This document shows, one piece after another, positions 1-8,217 of a stretch of 64,000 nt of DNA (positions are counted from its first letter, which is position 1; the number at the start of each line of letters is the position of its first letter). The position numbers and the translations under genes were made by a program. The notes under the pieces were generated by a model. The model had not been told where the DNA came from. It was given only the letters and a program-made list of their open reading frames with translations, and made no database searches. Source of the DNA: Prevotellaceae bacterium (GTDB lineage Bacteria > Bacteroidota > Bacteroidia > Bacteroidales > Paludibacteraceae); contig JAISVA010000005.1 of the NCBI GenBank assembly GCA_031271815.1, positions 87,011-151,010 of the forward strand, in the 5' to 3' direction.

Positions 1-438
1 TTAAACCGGACGCAAAGCTACGTCTTTTTTACTTCTTTAAAAATTATTTTTTATGTGTAAAGCATCTGATTTATGTAAAACGTTCATTTATTGCAACCGG
101 CATACTTTTCTTGCAGTTTTCGTGTTTGTCGCGAATTGAAAATTTCATCCAACCTGTTTTCGTGCAAATTCTGATGCAGATGAATTTCCGATTTGATGCG
201 TACTTTTTTCGGCTTCATAATCCGTAAAACAACCCAAACCACCTGACGGGAGCTTTGAGAGCAACCGAATAGATCTAACCGACAGCATTTTTGCCGATTT
301 AAAGTTCCTTAAGGGGGATTTAGAGGTAACATTACTGATAGTCATTTTTTTAGTCATTTAAATCAATAAGACAAAAATGTTGTTTACTATTTTTTTTGCA
401 CAGTTAACAAATTCTTGTGCATTTTTAGGCTGAAAAAT
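1..438. other. Left-edge region without a secure gene
   Basis: No recognisable gene precedes the etfB promoter. One minus-strand ORF (145..357, 70 residues, internal segment LLSKLPSGGLGCFTDYEAEK) is open, but it has no visible promoter, signal peptide or known motif. It could be a small unknown gene, a gene remnant or chance. The strand bias of the ORF is not convincing and I do not assign a function. Confidence 0.35.
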
Positions 439-469
439 AGTTGTTTTTCTCTTATATTTTTTAATTTTG
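439..469 (+). promoter_or_regulatory. Bacteroidota-type promoter for etfB operon
   Basis: A TTG at 441-443 is followed after 18 nt by TAATTTTG (462-469), which fits the Bacteroidota sigma-ABfr pattern TTTG-N19-TAnnTTTG. It lies about 45 nt before the etfB start and would drive etfB-etfA and probably the two following genes. Confidence 0.6.
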
Positions 470-514
470 CCGGATTGAAAAATATAGAAAATTAAATTAA
501 CATAATCATCTGAT

Positions 515-1387
515 ATGAGTTTAAAAATTGTAGTATTGGCAAAACAGGTTCCGGATACGCATAACGTCGGCAAAGACGCGATGAAAGCAGACGGAACCGT
601 GAATCGTGCCGCACTTCCGGCTATTTTCAATCCGGAAGACTTGAATGCGCTGGAACAAGCGTTGCGTTTGAAAGACAAAAACCCGGGTTCGACAGTAACT
701 ATTCTGACGATGGGACCGGGAAAAGCGGCAGAAGTTATCCGGGAAGGACTGTACCGCGGAGCCGACAACGGCTATCTCTTGACCGACCGCGCATTTGCGG
801 GAGCCGACACTCTCGCTACCTCCTATGCAATCCACATGGCGATTAAGAAAATCAAGGATTTTGATGTAATTATCGGCGGTCGTCAGGCAATTGACGGCGA
901 TACGGCACAAGTTGGTCCGCAAGTGGCAGAAAAACTGGGTATCCCGCAAGTAACCTACGCAGAAGATATTCTTTCGGTAGAAAACGGAAAAGCAACGGTT
1001 AAACGCCGTTTGGAGAGAGGTACGGAAGTAGTCAGCGTTGCCCTTCCTGCAGTTATTACGGTGAACGGTTCGGCAGCCCCTTGCCGCCCAAGAAACGCCA
1101 AATTGATACAAAAATACAAGTATGCCAAAACCATAACCGAAAAGCAGGAGGTCATCAATGATTATGCCGACTTGTGTAATCAGCGTCCGTACCTGAACCT
1201 TCAGGAATGGAGCGTGGACGATGTGCAAGCCGACCGTCAGTTCTGCGGTTTATCGGGTTCCCCTACCAAAGTAAAAAACATTGAAAGTGTTGTGTTTCAA
1301 GCAAAAGAAAGCAAAAAACTCACAGCTGCGGATAATGAGATAGAAGAGTTGATAAAAGAATTAATGGCTAATCATACAATCGGATAA
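515..1387 (+). CDS. etfB: Electron transfer flavoprotein beta subunit
   Basis: The 290-residue product has the EtfB fold signature throughout: it opens LKIVVLAKQVPDT and has the conserved GRQAIDGDTAQVGPQVAEKL segment near residues 128-147. EtfB binds AMP and, with EtfA, forms the soluble FAD heterodimer that carries electrons from acyl-CoA dehydrogenases. The gene is first in a plus-strand operon; etfA begins 4 nt after its stop, and an acyl-CoA dehydrogenase lies downstream. In Bacteroidales such an ETF commonly serves butyryl-CoA or related short-chain dehydrogenases, but which one here is inference. Length is usual for the long bacterial EtfB type. Start chosen at the ATG that follows the promoter at 439-469. 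Confidence 0.95.
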   Translation: MSLKIVVLAKQVPDTHNVGKDAMKADGTVNRAALPAIFNPEDLNALEQALRLKDKNPGSTVTILTMGPGKAAEVIREGLYRGADNGYLLTDRAFAGADTLATSYAIHMAIKKIKDFDVIIGGRQAIDGDTAQVGPQVAEKLGIPQVTYAEDILSVENGKATVKRRLERGTEVVSVALPAVITVNGSAAPCRPRNAKLIQKYKYAKTITEKQEVINDYADLCNQRPYLNLQEWSVDDVQADRQFCGLSGSPTKVKNIESVVFQAKESKKLTAADNEIEELIKELMANHTIG

Positions 1388-1391
1388 AAAA

Positions 1392-2411
1392 ATGAATAAT
1401 ATATTTGTATACTGCGAGATAGAAGACGGCATCATCGGAGACGTAAGTTTGGAATTGCTTACCAAAGGTCGTTCCCTCGCAAATAAATTGAACTGCAAGT
1501 TAGAAGCCGTAGTTATCGGTGCGAATTTGAAAGGAATCGAATCACAAGTATTTCCTTACGGAGTAGATGTGCTTCACGTTGCCGACGATGCGAGACTGTA
1601 CCCATACACTTCGCTTCCGCACACCTCTATTTTGATTAACCTTTTCAAACAGGAAAAGCCGCAAATCGCCCTGATGGGAGCAACCAGCATCGGTCGCGAC
1701 CTTGGTCCCCGCGTTTCTTCCGCCCTGTTCAGCGGTTTGACTGCCGACTGTACCTCACTCGAAATCGGCGACCACGAAGATAAAAAAGAGGGAAAATCGT
1801 ATAAGGATCTTCTCTATCAAATTCGTCCGGCATTCGGCGGAAATATTGTGGCAACCATCATTAATCCCGACCAGCGTCCGCAAATGGCAACCGTTCGTGA
1901 GGGAGTGATGAAAAAAGAGATACTGGACGCCAATTATAAAGGCGAAATCAAGCAAATTGATGTAAAGAAATTTGTTAACAATACCGATTTTGTAGTGGAA
2001 GTGATTGAGCGGCACATGGAAAAATCCAAAGTCAACCTCAAAGGCGCCTCCATTATCGTTGCCGGAGGTTATGGTATGGGATCGAAGGAAAACTTCCAGA
2101 TGCTGTATGATTTGGCAAGCGTTATCGGTGCGGAAGTAGGTGCATCCCGTGCGGCAGTGGACGGCGGTTTTGCCGAACACGAACGCCAAATCGGGCAAAC
2201 CGGCGTAACCGTTCGTCCGAAACTGTACATTGCCTGCGGTATTTCCGGGCAAATCCAGCACATCGCAGGTATGCAGGAAAGTTCGGTGATCATTGCCATC
2301 AACACAGATCCTAACGCGCCGATCAATACCATTGCCGATTATGTCATTACCGGAAGTGTAGAGGAAGTTGTTCCGAAATTGATTAAGTATTATAAGAAAA
2401 ACAGTAAGTAA
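1392..2411 (+). CDS. etfA: Electron transfer flavoprotein alpha subunit
   Basis: The 339-residue product has an N-terminal EtfA/B-like domain and the C-terminal FAD-binding EtfA domain: GGYGMGSKENFQMLYDLA from about residue 225, then a conserved block around residues 267-285 (TGVTVRPKLYIACGISG) that binds FAD. It forms the heterodimer with EtfB encoded 4 nt upstream. Length and domain order are normal. A strong 11-bp hairpin (2417-2441) follows the stop directly and may limit read-through or stabilise the etf message. Confidence 0.95.
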   Translation: MNNIFVYCEIEDGIIGDVSLELLTKGRSLANKLNCKLEAVVIGANLKGIESQVFPYGVDVLHVADDARLYPYTSLPHTSILINLFKQEKPQIALMGATSIGRDLGPRVSSALFSGLTADCTSLEIGDHEDKKEGKSYKDLLYQIRPAFGGNIVATIINPDQRPQMATVREGVMKKEILDANYKGEIKQIDVKKFVNNTDFVVEVIERHMEKSKVNLKGASIIVAGGYGMGSKENFQMLYDLASVIGAEVGASRAAVDGGFAEHERQIGQTGVTVRPKLYIACGISGQIQHIAGMQESSVIIAINTDPNAPINTIADYVITGSVEEVVPKLIKYYKKNSK

Positions 2412-2416
2412 ATTGC

Positions 2417-2441
2417 ATGCGGTCGCAAACTGCGACCGCAT
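2417..2441 (+). repeat. Strong hairpin directly after etfA
   Basis: ATGCGGTCGCA (2417-2427) and TGCGACCGCAT (2431-2441) form a perfect 11-bp stem with a 3-nt loop. No T-run follows, so it is not a canonical intrinsic terminator; partial termination, RNA processing or 3' end protection of the etfBA message are the likely roles. Confidence 0.75.
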
Positions 2442-2464
2442 ACGATTCCTCTAAAAATAGTAAA

Positions 2465-3013
2465 ATGATTAAAGCAATAATTTCAACACTTCTTTTTGTC
2501 ATAAGCTGTAACGTTCTTTCTGCGCAAACTTTCGAAGTGCCTAAGGATTATCAACTGATTACTAAAGAAGATTACGCTCCTTATGAACAGGATATTGTAA
2601 AATGCGTCGATTGGCTAATTGCTACCCCTATTGATAAAGAGCAGGAAAAAAGACAGGAAGCTTCCGCATTTTTTATCAAATGGGTGAGCGGAAGTCCTAC
2701 TGTCCATGTTCTTATTGACGGGAATATTGTTAGTTTTATGGATGAAAAAACACCGGAATTTCTTTTAGTTTTTATGGGAGGTTGGGTGAAAAATACCATT
2801 GAAACAGGCAATTACAAAAATACGGTAGCAAAAGCGGAAGAAGATGCGGACGGAGTCATAGCCGGAAATATGGCAGGAATTGAAGCAGTTATCAGCTTTT
2901 ATAATAACAACAAAAAGTTGTTGTCTAAAAATAAAAGTATAGAGAATTACATCAAATTACAAAAGAAAGGGAAATTGAAAAGCTATATTGAAGAGAATAT
3001 AGCTAAGAAATAA
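2465..3013 (+). CDS. Exported protein of unknown function in etf operon
   Basis: A 182-residue protein with a clear signal peptide (MIKAIISTLLFVISCNVLSA, cleavage likely at LSA-QT). The mature part is hydrophilic and probably periplasmic, with a lysine-rich C-terminus. I do not recognise a family. It is sandwiched between etfA and the acyl-CoA dehydrogenase on the same strand (53 nt after etfA, 27 nt before the dehydrogenase), so it is probably co-transcribed, which is odd for an exported protein among cytoplasmic flavoenzymes. An upstream ATG at 2417 lies inside a hairpin and would put 16 polar residues before the signal peptide, so I chose 2465. Confidence 0.75.
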   Translation: MIKAIISTLLFVISCNVLSAQTFEVPKDYQLITKEDYAPYEQDIVKCVDWLIATPIDKEQEKRQEASAFFIKWVSGSPTVHVLIDGNIVSFMDEKTPEFLLVFMGGWVKNTIETGNYKNTVAKAEEDADGVIAGNMAGIEAVISFYNNNKKLLSKNKSIENYIKLQKKGKLKSYIEENIAKK

Positions 3014-3040
3014 ACGTTAAAAAATAAAAAACAAAATAAT

Positions 3041-4747
3041 ATGGCTAATTTTTATAAAGATAACGCCGGATTGAGATTTCAGTTCTCTCATCCTTTGATG
3101 AAGAAAATCGTTGATCTGAAAGAGCGTAATTACGCTGAAAAAGACAAATATGACTACGCCGCTCTCGATTTTGAAGATGCGATTGACAATTACGACAAAG
3201 TATTGGAAATCATCGGCGAAATCTGTGGCGACATCATTGCGCCGAATGCCGAATCGGTTGACCACGACGGTCCGACAGTAGTAAACAACCGCGTGGTTTA
3301 CGCCCGCGGAACACAGGAAAACCACGATGCGCTTACCCAAGCCGGTCTTTACGGAATGTCTCTCCCGCGCGAATACGGCGGTTTGAACTTCTCAATGGTG
3401 CCTTACGTAATGGCTGCCGAAATCGTTTCACGTGCAGATGCCGGATTTGCCAACATCTGGGGATTGCAGGATTGTGCCGAAACTATCCACGAATTCGGCT
3501 CCAAAGAGATCAAAGAAGAATACCTGCCGCGCATCAACAAAGGCGAAACCTGCTCAATGGACTTGACCGAGCCCGATGCCGGTTCCGACTTGCAAGCCGT
3601 GATGCTAAAAGCAACTTATAACGAAGCCGACGGCTGGTGGTACCTGAACGGCGTGAAACGTTTCATCACAAACGGAGACGCCGAAATCAAGTTAGTGTTG
3701 GCTCGTTCGGAAGAAGGAACTACCGATGGTCGCGGATTATCCTATTTCGTTTGCGATAACCACAAGGACGGTGCAATCAAAGTGCGCCGTATTGAAAATA
3801 AGCTGGGAATCAAAGGCTCTCCAACCTGCGAACTGGTATTCACCAATGCCAAGGCAAAATTGGTAGGAAACCGCCGTATGGGATTGATTAAATATGTGAT
3901 GTCGTTGATGAATGGAGCTCGTTTGGGTGTTGGCGCTCAGTCGGTTGGATTGTCACAGGCTACCTATGACGAAGCGTTGGCTTATGCAAAAGACCGACGT
4001 CAATTCGGGAAAGCGATTATCGAATTTCCGGCTGTTTACGAAATGCTCTCAATCATCAAGGCAAAATTGGAAGCTTCGCGCGCTTTGTTGTACGAAACTA
4101 CCCGTTTTGTGGATATTTACAAAGTATATGAATCAATCGCCGAAGAACGTGCACTTGAAAAAGAGGAAAAAGCAGAAGGAAAAGAATATCAACGTCTTGC
4201 AGATGCCTATACGCCGCTATTAAAAATGTTTGCCAGCGAATACGCCAATCAAAATGCTTACGACTGCATTCAGGTACACGGCGGTTCAGGATTTATGAAA
4301 GATTATACATGCGAGCGTTTATACCGTGATGCACGCATTTTGACCATTTATGAAGGAACATCCCAATTGCAAACCGTAGCGGCTATTCGCCACGTCACCA
4401 CCGGCACTTACCTGAAACAAATCGAAGAGTACGAGCAAGCGGAAATCGCCTCCGAGTACATCGGATTGCGCGACAGGCTGAAAGCAATGACCGGGCAATA
4501 TGCTGCAGCAGTTAATACTGTTGCCGAATTAAAAGACAACGAAGCATTGGATTTTCTGGCTCGCCGCCTTGTCGAAATGGCAGGTCACATCATTATGGGT
4601 TACTTGCTGATTATGGACGCATCGCGCGATGAGCAATTCCGCGAATCAGCCAATGTGTATGTTCAATTCGGACAGGCCGAAGTTGAAAAGCACGCGAAAT
4701 ATATTGCTGAATTCGAGAAGGATAACTTGGCGTATTTTAGAAAATAA
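3041..4747 (+). CDS. Acyl-CoA dehydrogenase (FAD), long form
   Basis: The 568-residue protein oxidises an acyl-CoA to trans-2-enoyl-CoA and hands electrons to EtfAB encoded upstream. Visible features are the FAD/substrate segment CSMDLTEPDAGSDLQAV near residue 170, the middle beta domain, the C-terminal helical domain with YAKDRRQFGKAI, and IYEGTSQLQ where Glu438 is the expected catalytic base. Beyond the usual 380-residue core it carries a C-terminal extension of about 110 residues, as in the longer Bacteroidota acyl-CoA dehydrogenases. Chain-length specificity cannot be read from sequence; a short-chain role is plausible from the etf linkage. A terminator (4766-4799) closes the operon. Confidence 0.92.
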   Translation: MANFYKDNAGLRFQFSHPLMKKIVDLKERNYAEKDKYDYAALDFEDAIDNYDKVLEIIGEICGDIIAPNAESVDHDGPTVVNNRVVYARGTQENHDALTQAGLYGMSLPREYGGLNFSMVPYVMAAEIVSRADAGFANIWGLQDCAETIHEFGSKEIKEEYLPRINKGETCSMDLTEPDAGSDLQAVMLKATYNEADGWWYLNGVKRFITNGDAEIKLVLARSEEGTTDGRGLSYFVCDNHKDGAIKVRRIENKLGIKGSPTCELVFTNAKAKLVGNRRMGLIKYVMSLMNGARLGVGAQSVGLSQATYDEALAYAKDRRQFGKAIIEFPAVYEMLSIIKAKLEASRALLYETTRFVDIYKVYESIAEERALEKEEKAEGKEYQRLADAYTPLLKMFASEYANQNAYDCIQVHGGSGFMKDYTCERLYRDARILTIYEGTSQLQTVAAIRHVTTGTYLKQIEEYEQAEIASEYIGLRDRLKAMTGQYAAAVNTVAELKDNEALDFLARRLVEMAGHIIMGYLLIMDASRDEQFRESANVYVQFGQAEVEKHAKYIAEFEKDNLAYFRK

Positions 4748-4765
4748 CATATCGACGTTAAATTA

Positions 4766-4799
4766 AAAATCCCTGCATTGGTAACGATGTGGGGATTTT
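4766..4799 (+). terminator. Intrinsic terminator of etf/acyl-CoA dehydrogenase operon
   Basis: AAAATCCCTGCAT (4766-4778) pairs with ATGTGGGGATTTT (4787-4799) over 13 positions with G-U wobbles, followed by a T-run continuing to 4803. Confidence 0.85.
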
Positions 4800-4810
4800 T
4801 TTTATCTTTG
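4778..4810 (+). promoter_or_regulatory. Probable promoter of glycan gene cluster
   Basis: TTG (4778-4780), 22 nt, TATCTTTG (4803-4810), 27 nt before the first methyltransferase gene. It overlaps the preceding terminator; the spacer is slightly long. Confidence 0.5.
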
Positions 4811-4837
4811 TATCAATATTTAAAATACTCATAAAAA

Positions 4838-5473
4838 ATGCAAGTAGCTACCGCACACTATGATTTTTTGAACTATATTGATTTGAATAGATGGAACTCT
4901 TGCTATCATCAAATTACGGAAACACTGGCACTCAATCCACAATCCGTACTTATAGTGGGAAAAGGGGATAAAGTTGTGGAAACGATTTTGTCGAAACAGA
5001 ATTTGAATGTTACTACCTTCGATTTTGACGAGACATTACAACCTGATATCTTGGGAGATGTTACAAATATCCGGAAAATATTGGAAAATTCGATTCAAAA
5101 AAGAGGAGGAAAATTTGACGTCCTTCTTTGCTGTCAGGTATTGGAGCATGTGCCGTATGAGAATTTTGAAAATATTTTGCAGCAATTGCAATCCATTGCT
5201 AAAAATGTGATACTCTCCATTCCGTATAGTTCCGTCAAATATTACCTTCATATGAGGTTGCCGATTGTGAAAGAGATTAAAATGCAATTTTGTATTCATA
5301 AGTTTTGGAGCAGGCATAAATTTGATGGTCAGCATTTTTGGGAAATCGGATTTGCCGGTTATCCCAAACGCAGAATCATAAAAGATATTAAGAAGTTTTT
5401 TCACATCAAAAAGCAGTTTCTGGCAGAGAATAACCCGTATCATCTGTTTTTTGTTTTACAGTTTAAAATATAA
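4838..5473 (+). CDS. SAM-dependent methyltransferase (class I), glycan cluster
   Basis: A 211-residue class I methyltransferase. Motif I is degenerate but visible in SVLIVGKGDKVV (about residues 33-44), followed by the acidic strand VTTFDFDE and by the motif LLCCQVLEHVPYENFENIL, the VLEHV signature of methyltransferase type 11/23 enzymes. It is soluble, with no signal peptide. It is the first gene of a run of five co-directional genes with gaps of a few nucleotides, and the others are glycosyltransferases and another methyltransferase. The substrate is therefore probably a sugar or lipid-linked glycan intermediate; this is inference from position. Confidence 0.8.
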   Translation: MQVATAHYDFLNYIDLNRWNSCYHQITETLALNPQSVLIVGKGDKVVETILSKQNLNVTTFDFDETLQPDILGDVTNIRKILENSIQKRGGKFDVLLCCQVLEHVPYENFENILQQLQSIAKNVILSIPYSSVKYYLHMRLPIVKEIKMQFCIHKFWSRHKFDGQHFWEIGFAGYPKRRIIKDIKKFFHIKKQFLAENNPYHLFFVLQFKI

Positions 5474-5475
5474 AA

Positions 5476-6201
5476 ATGAATTTAGGAATAAGAAGAAATT
5501 TGCGGCGTTGGATACTCAAAGGCAACAACGTTTATTGTCCGTGTTGCAAGCAATCCTTCGCCACTTTTTTGCCGGCGGGAAAGCCCATCAGATTGAATGC
5601 TTCCTGTCCATTTTGCGGTACGGTAGAACGTCACCGGCTGATTTGGTTGTTTTTGGAGCAGAATCCGGAAAAATTATTACAAGTTAAATTACTGCATATT
5701 GCACCCGAACCCCCTTTTTTTGACAGCTTTAAAAATCGGAGGGATATACATTATTTCCCTGCCGACAAATTTATGAAGGGACATAAATATCCAAGTGGAA
5801 CCAAGCATGTAGATGTTATGTCGATAAATTATCCCGATAATTATTTCAATGCAGTTATATGTAACCATGTTTTGGAACACGTGTCCAACGACAAACAGGC
5901 GATGAAAGAATTTTTTCGCGTACTAAAGCCCGGAAGTTGGGCAATTTTGCAGGTGCCAATTGCCTATACGAATGCAGAAACGTTTGAAGACAGCAACATT
6001 ACCACACCCGAAGACCGCGAGAAGTATTATGGACAAAACGACCATCTGCGCCTTTTCGGAAGAGATTATCCCGAACGCTTGCGCGAAGCCGGCTTTGATG
6101 TAGATTGCATTGATTTTGTAAATGCATTTTCGATGGAAGACAGGCTTCGATATGGGTTGGACGAAAAGGACGGAATCATTTATTTATGTAAGAAAAATTG
6201 A
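5476..6201 (+). CDS. Zinc-ribbon methyltransferase, glycan cluster
   Basis: A 241-residue protein with an N-terminal zinc ribbon of two Cys pairs (VYCPCCKQSF near residue 16 and SCPFCGTVERHR near residue 39) followed by a class I methyltransferase domain with AVICNHVLEHVSNDKQAMKE and FRVLKPGS. It starts 2 nt after the preceding gene and ends 2 nt before the next, so translation is probably coupled. Zinc-ribbon methyltransferases of this architecture are frequent in surface polysaccharide loci of Bacteroidota. The target glycan is unknown. Confidence 0.8.
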   Translation: MNLGIRRNLRRWILKGNNVYCPCCKQSFATFLPAGKPIRLNASCPFCGTVERHRLIWLFLEQNPEKLLQVKLLHIAPEPPFFDSFKNRRDIHYFPADKFMKGHKYPSGTKHVDVMSINYPDNYFNAVICNHVLEHVSNDKQAMKEFFRVLKPGSWAILQVPIAYTNAETFEDSNITTPEDREKYYGQNDHLRLFGRDYPERLREAGFDVDCIDFVNAFSMEDRLRYGLDEKDGIIYLCKKN

Positions 6202-6203
6202 AA

Positions 6204-7187
6204 ATGTCGGTTAGTGTAATCATACCTGTATACAAAGTCGAAAAGTATATTGAGCGTTGTGCTGAATCTCTTTTTGCTCAAACACTTACGGAAAATGTAG
6301 AGTTTGTGTTTGTAGATGATGCCACTCCGGACAATAGCATACCATTGCTGAAAGCGGTTTTAGCTCGTTATCCGCACAGGCAATCTCAGGTGAAAATCAT
6401 TCCACATGAGCAAAATAGAGGAAATGCTGCAGCGCGAAACACCGGACTTAGTCATACTGAGGGAGACTACATCATCCAGATTGACGGCGATGATTGGATT
6501 GAAGCAGATATGTTGGAGAGTATGTACCGTCTTGCCATAGAAAAAAAAGCAGATATGGTATGTTGTAATTGCGTTGAGGAATTTGGCAATAAAAGACGGA
6601 CAGTAGAGTTTCCGGCAATCATTTCTCCGGAAGAAATGATTGCTCAAATGCCGTCTAATCTGTTATACTCTTCTTTGTGGAACAAGCTGATAAAACGTTC
6701 GCTCTATTCGGAACATAATATTAAATGCTTTGAAAATATCAATAATTGGGTTGATATAGGGCTAATAATCAGACTTTGTTTTTTTACACGGACGATCGAA
6801 ATCATCCAGAAAGCATTTTATCACTATAATAGGGAAAACGAGAATTCTGTTTCCAAGAAACCCAATTCGCGCCGAATAGAAGATATGATCTATTGCTCGT
6901 TGGAAATAAACCGTTTTTTTGTCAAAAATGGAGCAGACAAAAAGTATAACCTTACATTGAAATACATTTCATATCTGGCTAAGGACAGGTTGCTGTATGA
7001 TAAATCCGTAAGAGATTACCGGCGCTGGAAAGCTTTGTTTCCCGAAACACACGCACATATTTGGCAATTTTCTCAGTTGTCACTCTTTAAAAAAATTACA
7101 TTCAGTCTTGCTGCGTGTGGATACAATCGATTAGCAATCAATCTGCTAAATATCAGAGCGGCTGTTGGTGGAAAATTTAATATTTAA
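6204..7187 (+). CDS. Family 2 glycosyltransferase
   Basis: A GT-A fold glycosyltransferase of 327 residues: SVSVIIPVYKVEKYIERC at the N-terminus, the nucleotide-sugar site VFVDDATPDNS, the NRGNAAARNTGL helix, and IQIDGDDWIE, in which DGDD replaces the usual DxD metal-binding motif. It is cytoplasmic or peripheral at the inner membrane and transfers one sugar onto a growing lipid-linked glycan. The ATG at 6204 is preferred to the TTG at 6198 because it lies 2 nt after the previous stop and directly precedes the conserved first beta strand. Confidence 0.92.
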   Translation: MSVSVIIPVYKVEKYIERCAESLFAQTLTENVEFVFVDDATPDNSIPLLKAVLARYPHRQSQVKIIPHEQNRGNAAARNTGLSHTEGDYIIQIDGDDWIEADMLESMYRLAIEKKADMVCCNCVEEFGNKRRTVEFPAIISPEEMIAQMPSNLLYSSLWNKLIKRSLYSEHNIKCFENINNWVDIGLIIRLCFFTRTIEIIQKAFYHYNRENENSVSKKPNSRRIEDMIYCSLEINRFFVKNGADKKYNLTLKYISYLAKDRLLYDKSVRDYRRWKALFPETHAHIWQFSQLSLFKKITFSLAACGYNRLAINLLNIRAAVGGKFNI

Positions 7188-7194
7188 TCCGGCT

Positions 7195-8217
7195 ATGTCA
7201 AAAGTTCTAATCATAGGCAGCAATTACTTTACTTTCAATGAAAGTGTTAAACGGGCATTTGAAAACTTGGGCTGGGTAACTCACGTTGAGGGTTATGATA
7301 CTCCTATTCATCCTTTTAATAGAATGATGAAATGGCGGCGTAAATTTTCGTTAAACAGGCAGAAGCTTCAACAGGAACAGGATACGAAATTTAACCGCTA
7401 TATAGTTGATGTTTTCAAGCACGAGCAACCCGATTTGGTTTTTATTCTCAACGGCGACATTCTGTTTCCCGAAACACTTGATTTTTTTCGTACTGCCTCA
7501 AAAGTAGCACTTTGGATGTATGACACGTTGGCGCGCTATCCCCGGTCAAGGGAGCATATCGGGCATACGGACGCTTTTTTCTGCTACGAAATGAATGACG
7601 TAGAAAATTATCACAAACAGGGGAAAACTGCCTATTTTCTGCCGCAGGCTTGCGACGAGAAGGAATATTATCCTCTAAAAGAGAGAAAAGATATTGATAT
7701 CCTTTTTGTTGGCGTTTTATATGGTTACAATAAGCGGATTAAATTACTGAAAGCCGTAACAGAAAAATTCCCGGATAAAAAAATATTGATTGCAGGAAAA
7801 TATAAACCGATTGAAAAAAATCCGTTCAAATGGCTTTTCCGCGAAAAGAGACATATATTTACCAATGAAAACATAGCGCCCGAAGAGGTAAATCAATTAT
7901 ACAATCGTGCTAAGACCGTTTTGAATATTCATCACGAAACCCAACAATGCGGTGCAAACCCGAAAGTATTTGAAATTAGTGGCGCCGGTGCATACCAGAT
8001 TTGTGATGCCAATCAATTTATCGAACAATTATTTCCAAACAGTGAAATCGGATTGTATCGTAATGAAAAAGAATTGATTGACAACATTGATTATGCCTTG
8101 AAGCACGATGTATCGGAAAAAGCTCTACAAGCGATGCAAATCGTTTTGAACAATCATACTTTCTATCACAGAATAAAATATGTGCTTGATATTATCTATA
8201 ATAACGTTACAAAATGA
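7195..8217 (+). CDS. CgeB-like glycosyltransferase (GT-B)
   Basis: A 340-residue GT-B type enzyme resembling the CgeB/DUF3880 glycosyltransferase group: N-terminal SKVLIIGSNYF, the segment DIDILFVGVLYGYNKRIKLL that opens the nucleotide-sugar domain, and the C-terminal GANPKVFEISGAGAYQICD region, where the glutamate of KVFE is the usual donor-ribose ligand. The ATG at 7195 matches the conserved start; the longer reading frame from a TTG inside the previous gene was rejected. The stop overlaps the start of the next gene (ATGA), indicating translational coupling. Confidence 0.85.
   Translation: MSKVLIIGSNYFTFNESVKRAFENLGWVTHVEGYDTPIHPFNRMMKWRRKFSLNRQKLQQEQDTKFNRYIVDVFKHEQPDLVFILNGDILFPETLDFFRTASKVALWMYDTLARYPRSREHIGHTDAFFCYEMNDVENYHKQGKTAYFLPQACDEKEYYPLKERKDIDILFVGVLYGYNKRIKLLKAVTEKFPDKKILIAGKYKPIEKNPFKWLFREKRHIFTNENIAPEEVNQLYNRAKTVLNIHHETQQCGANPKVFEISGAGAYQICDANQFIEQLFPNSEIGLYRNEKELIDNIDYALKHDVSEKALQAMQIVLNNHTFYHRIKYVLDIIYNNVTK

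Noticed and set aside
521..1228. 235-codon minus-strand ORF opposite etfB
   Set aside because: Antisense shadow of a clearly conserved gene; composition (Cys, His, Arg, Phe-rich) is typical of an opposite-frame artefact.
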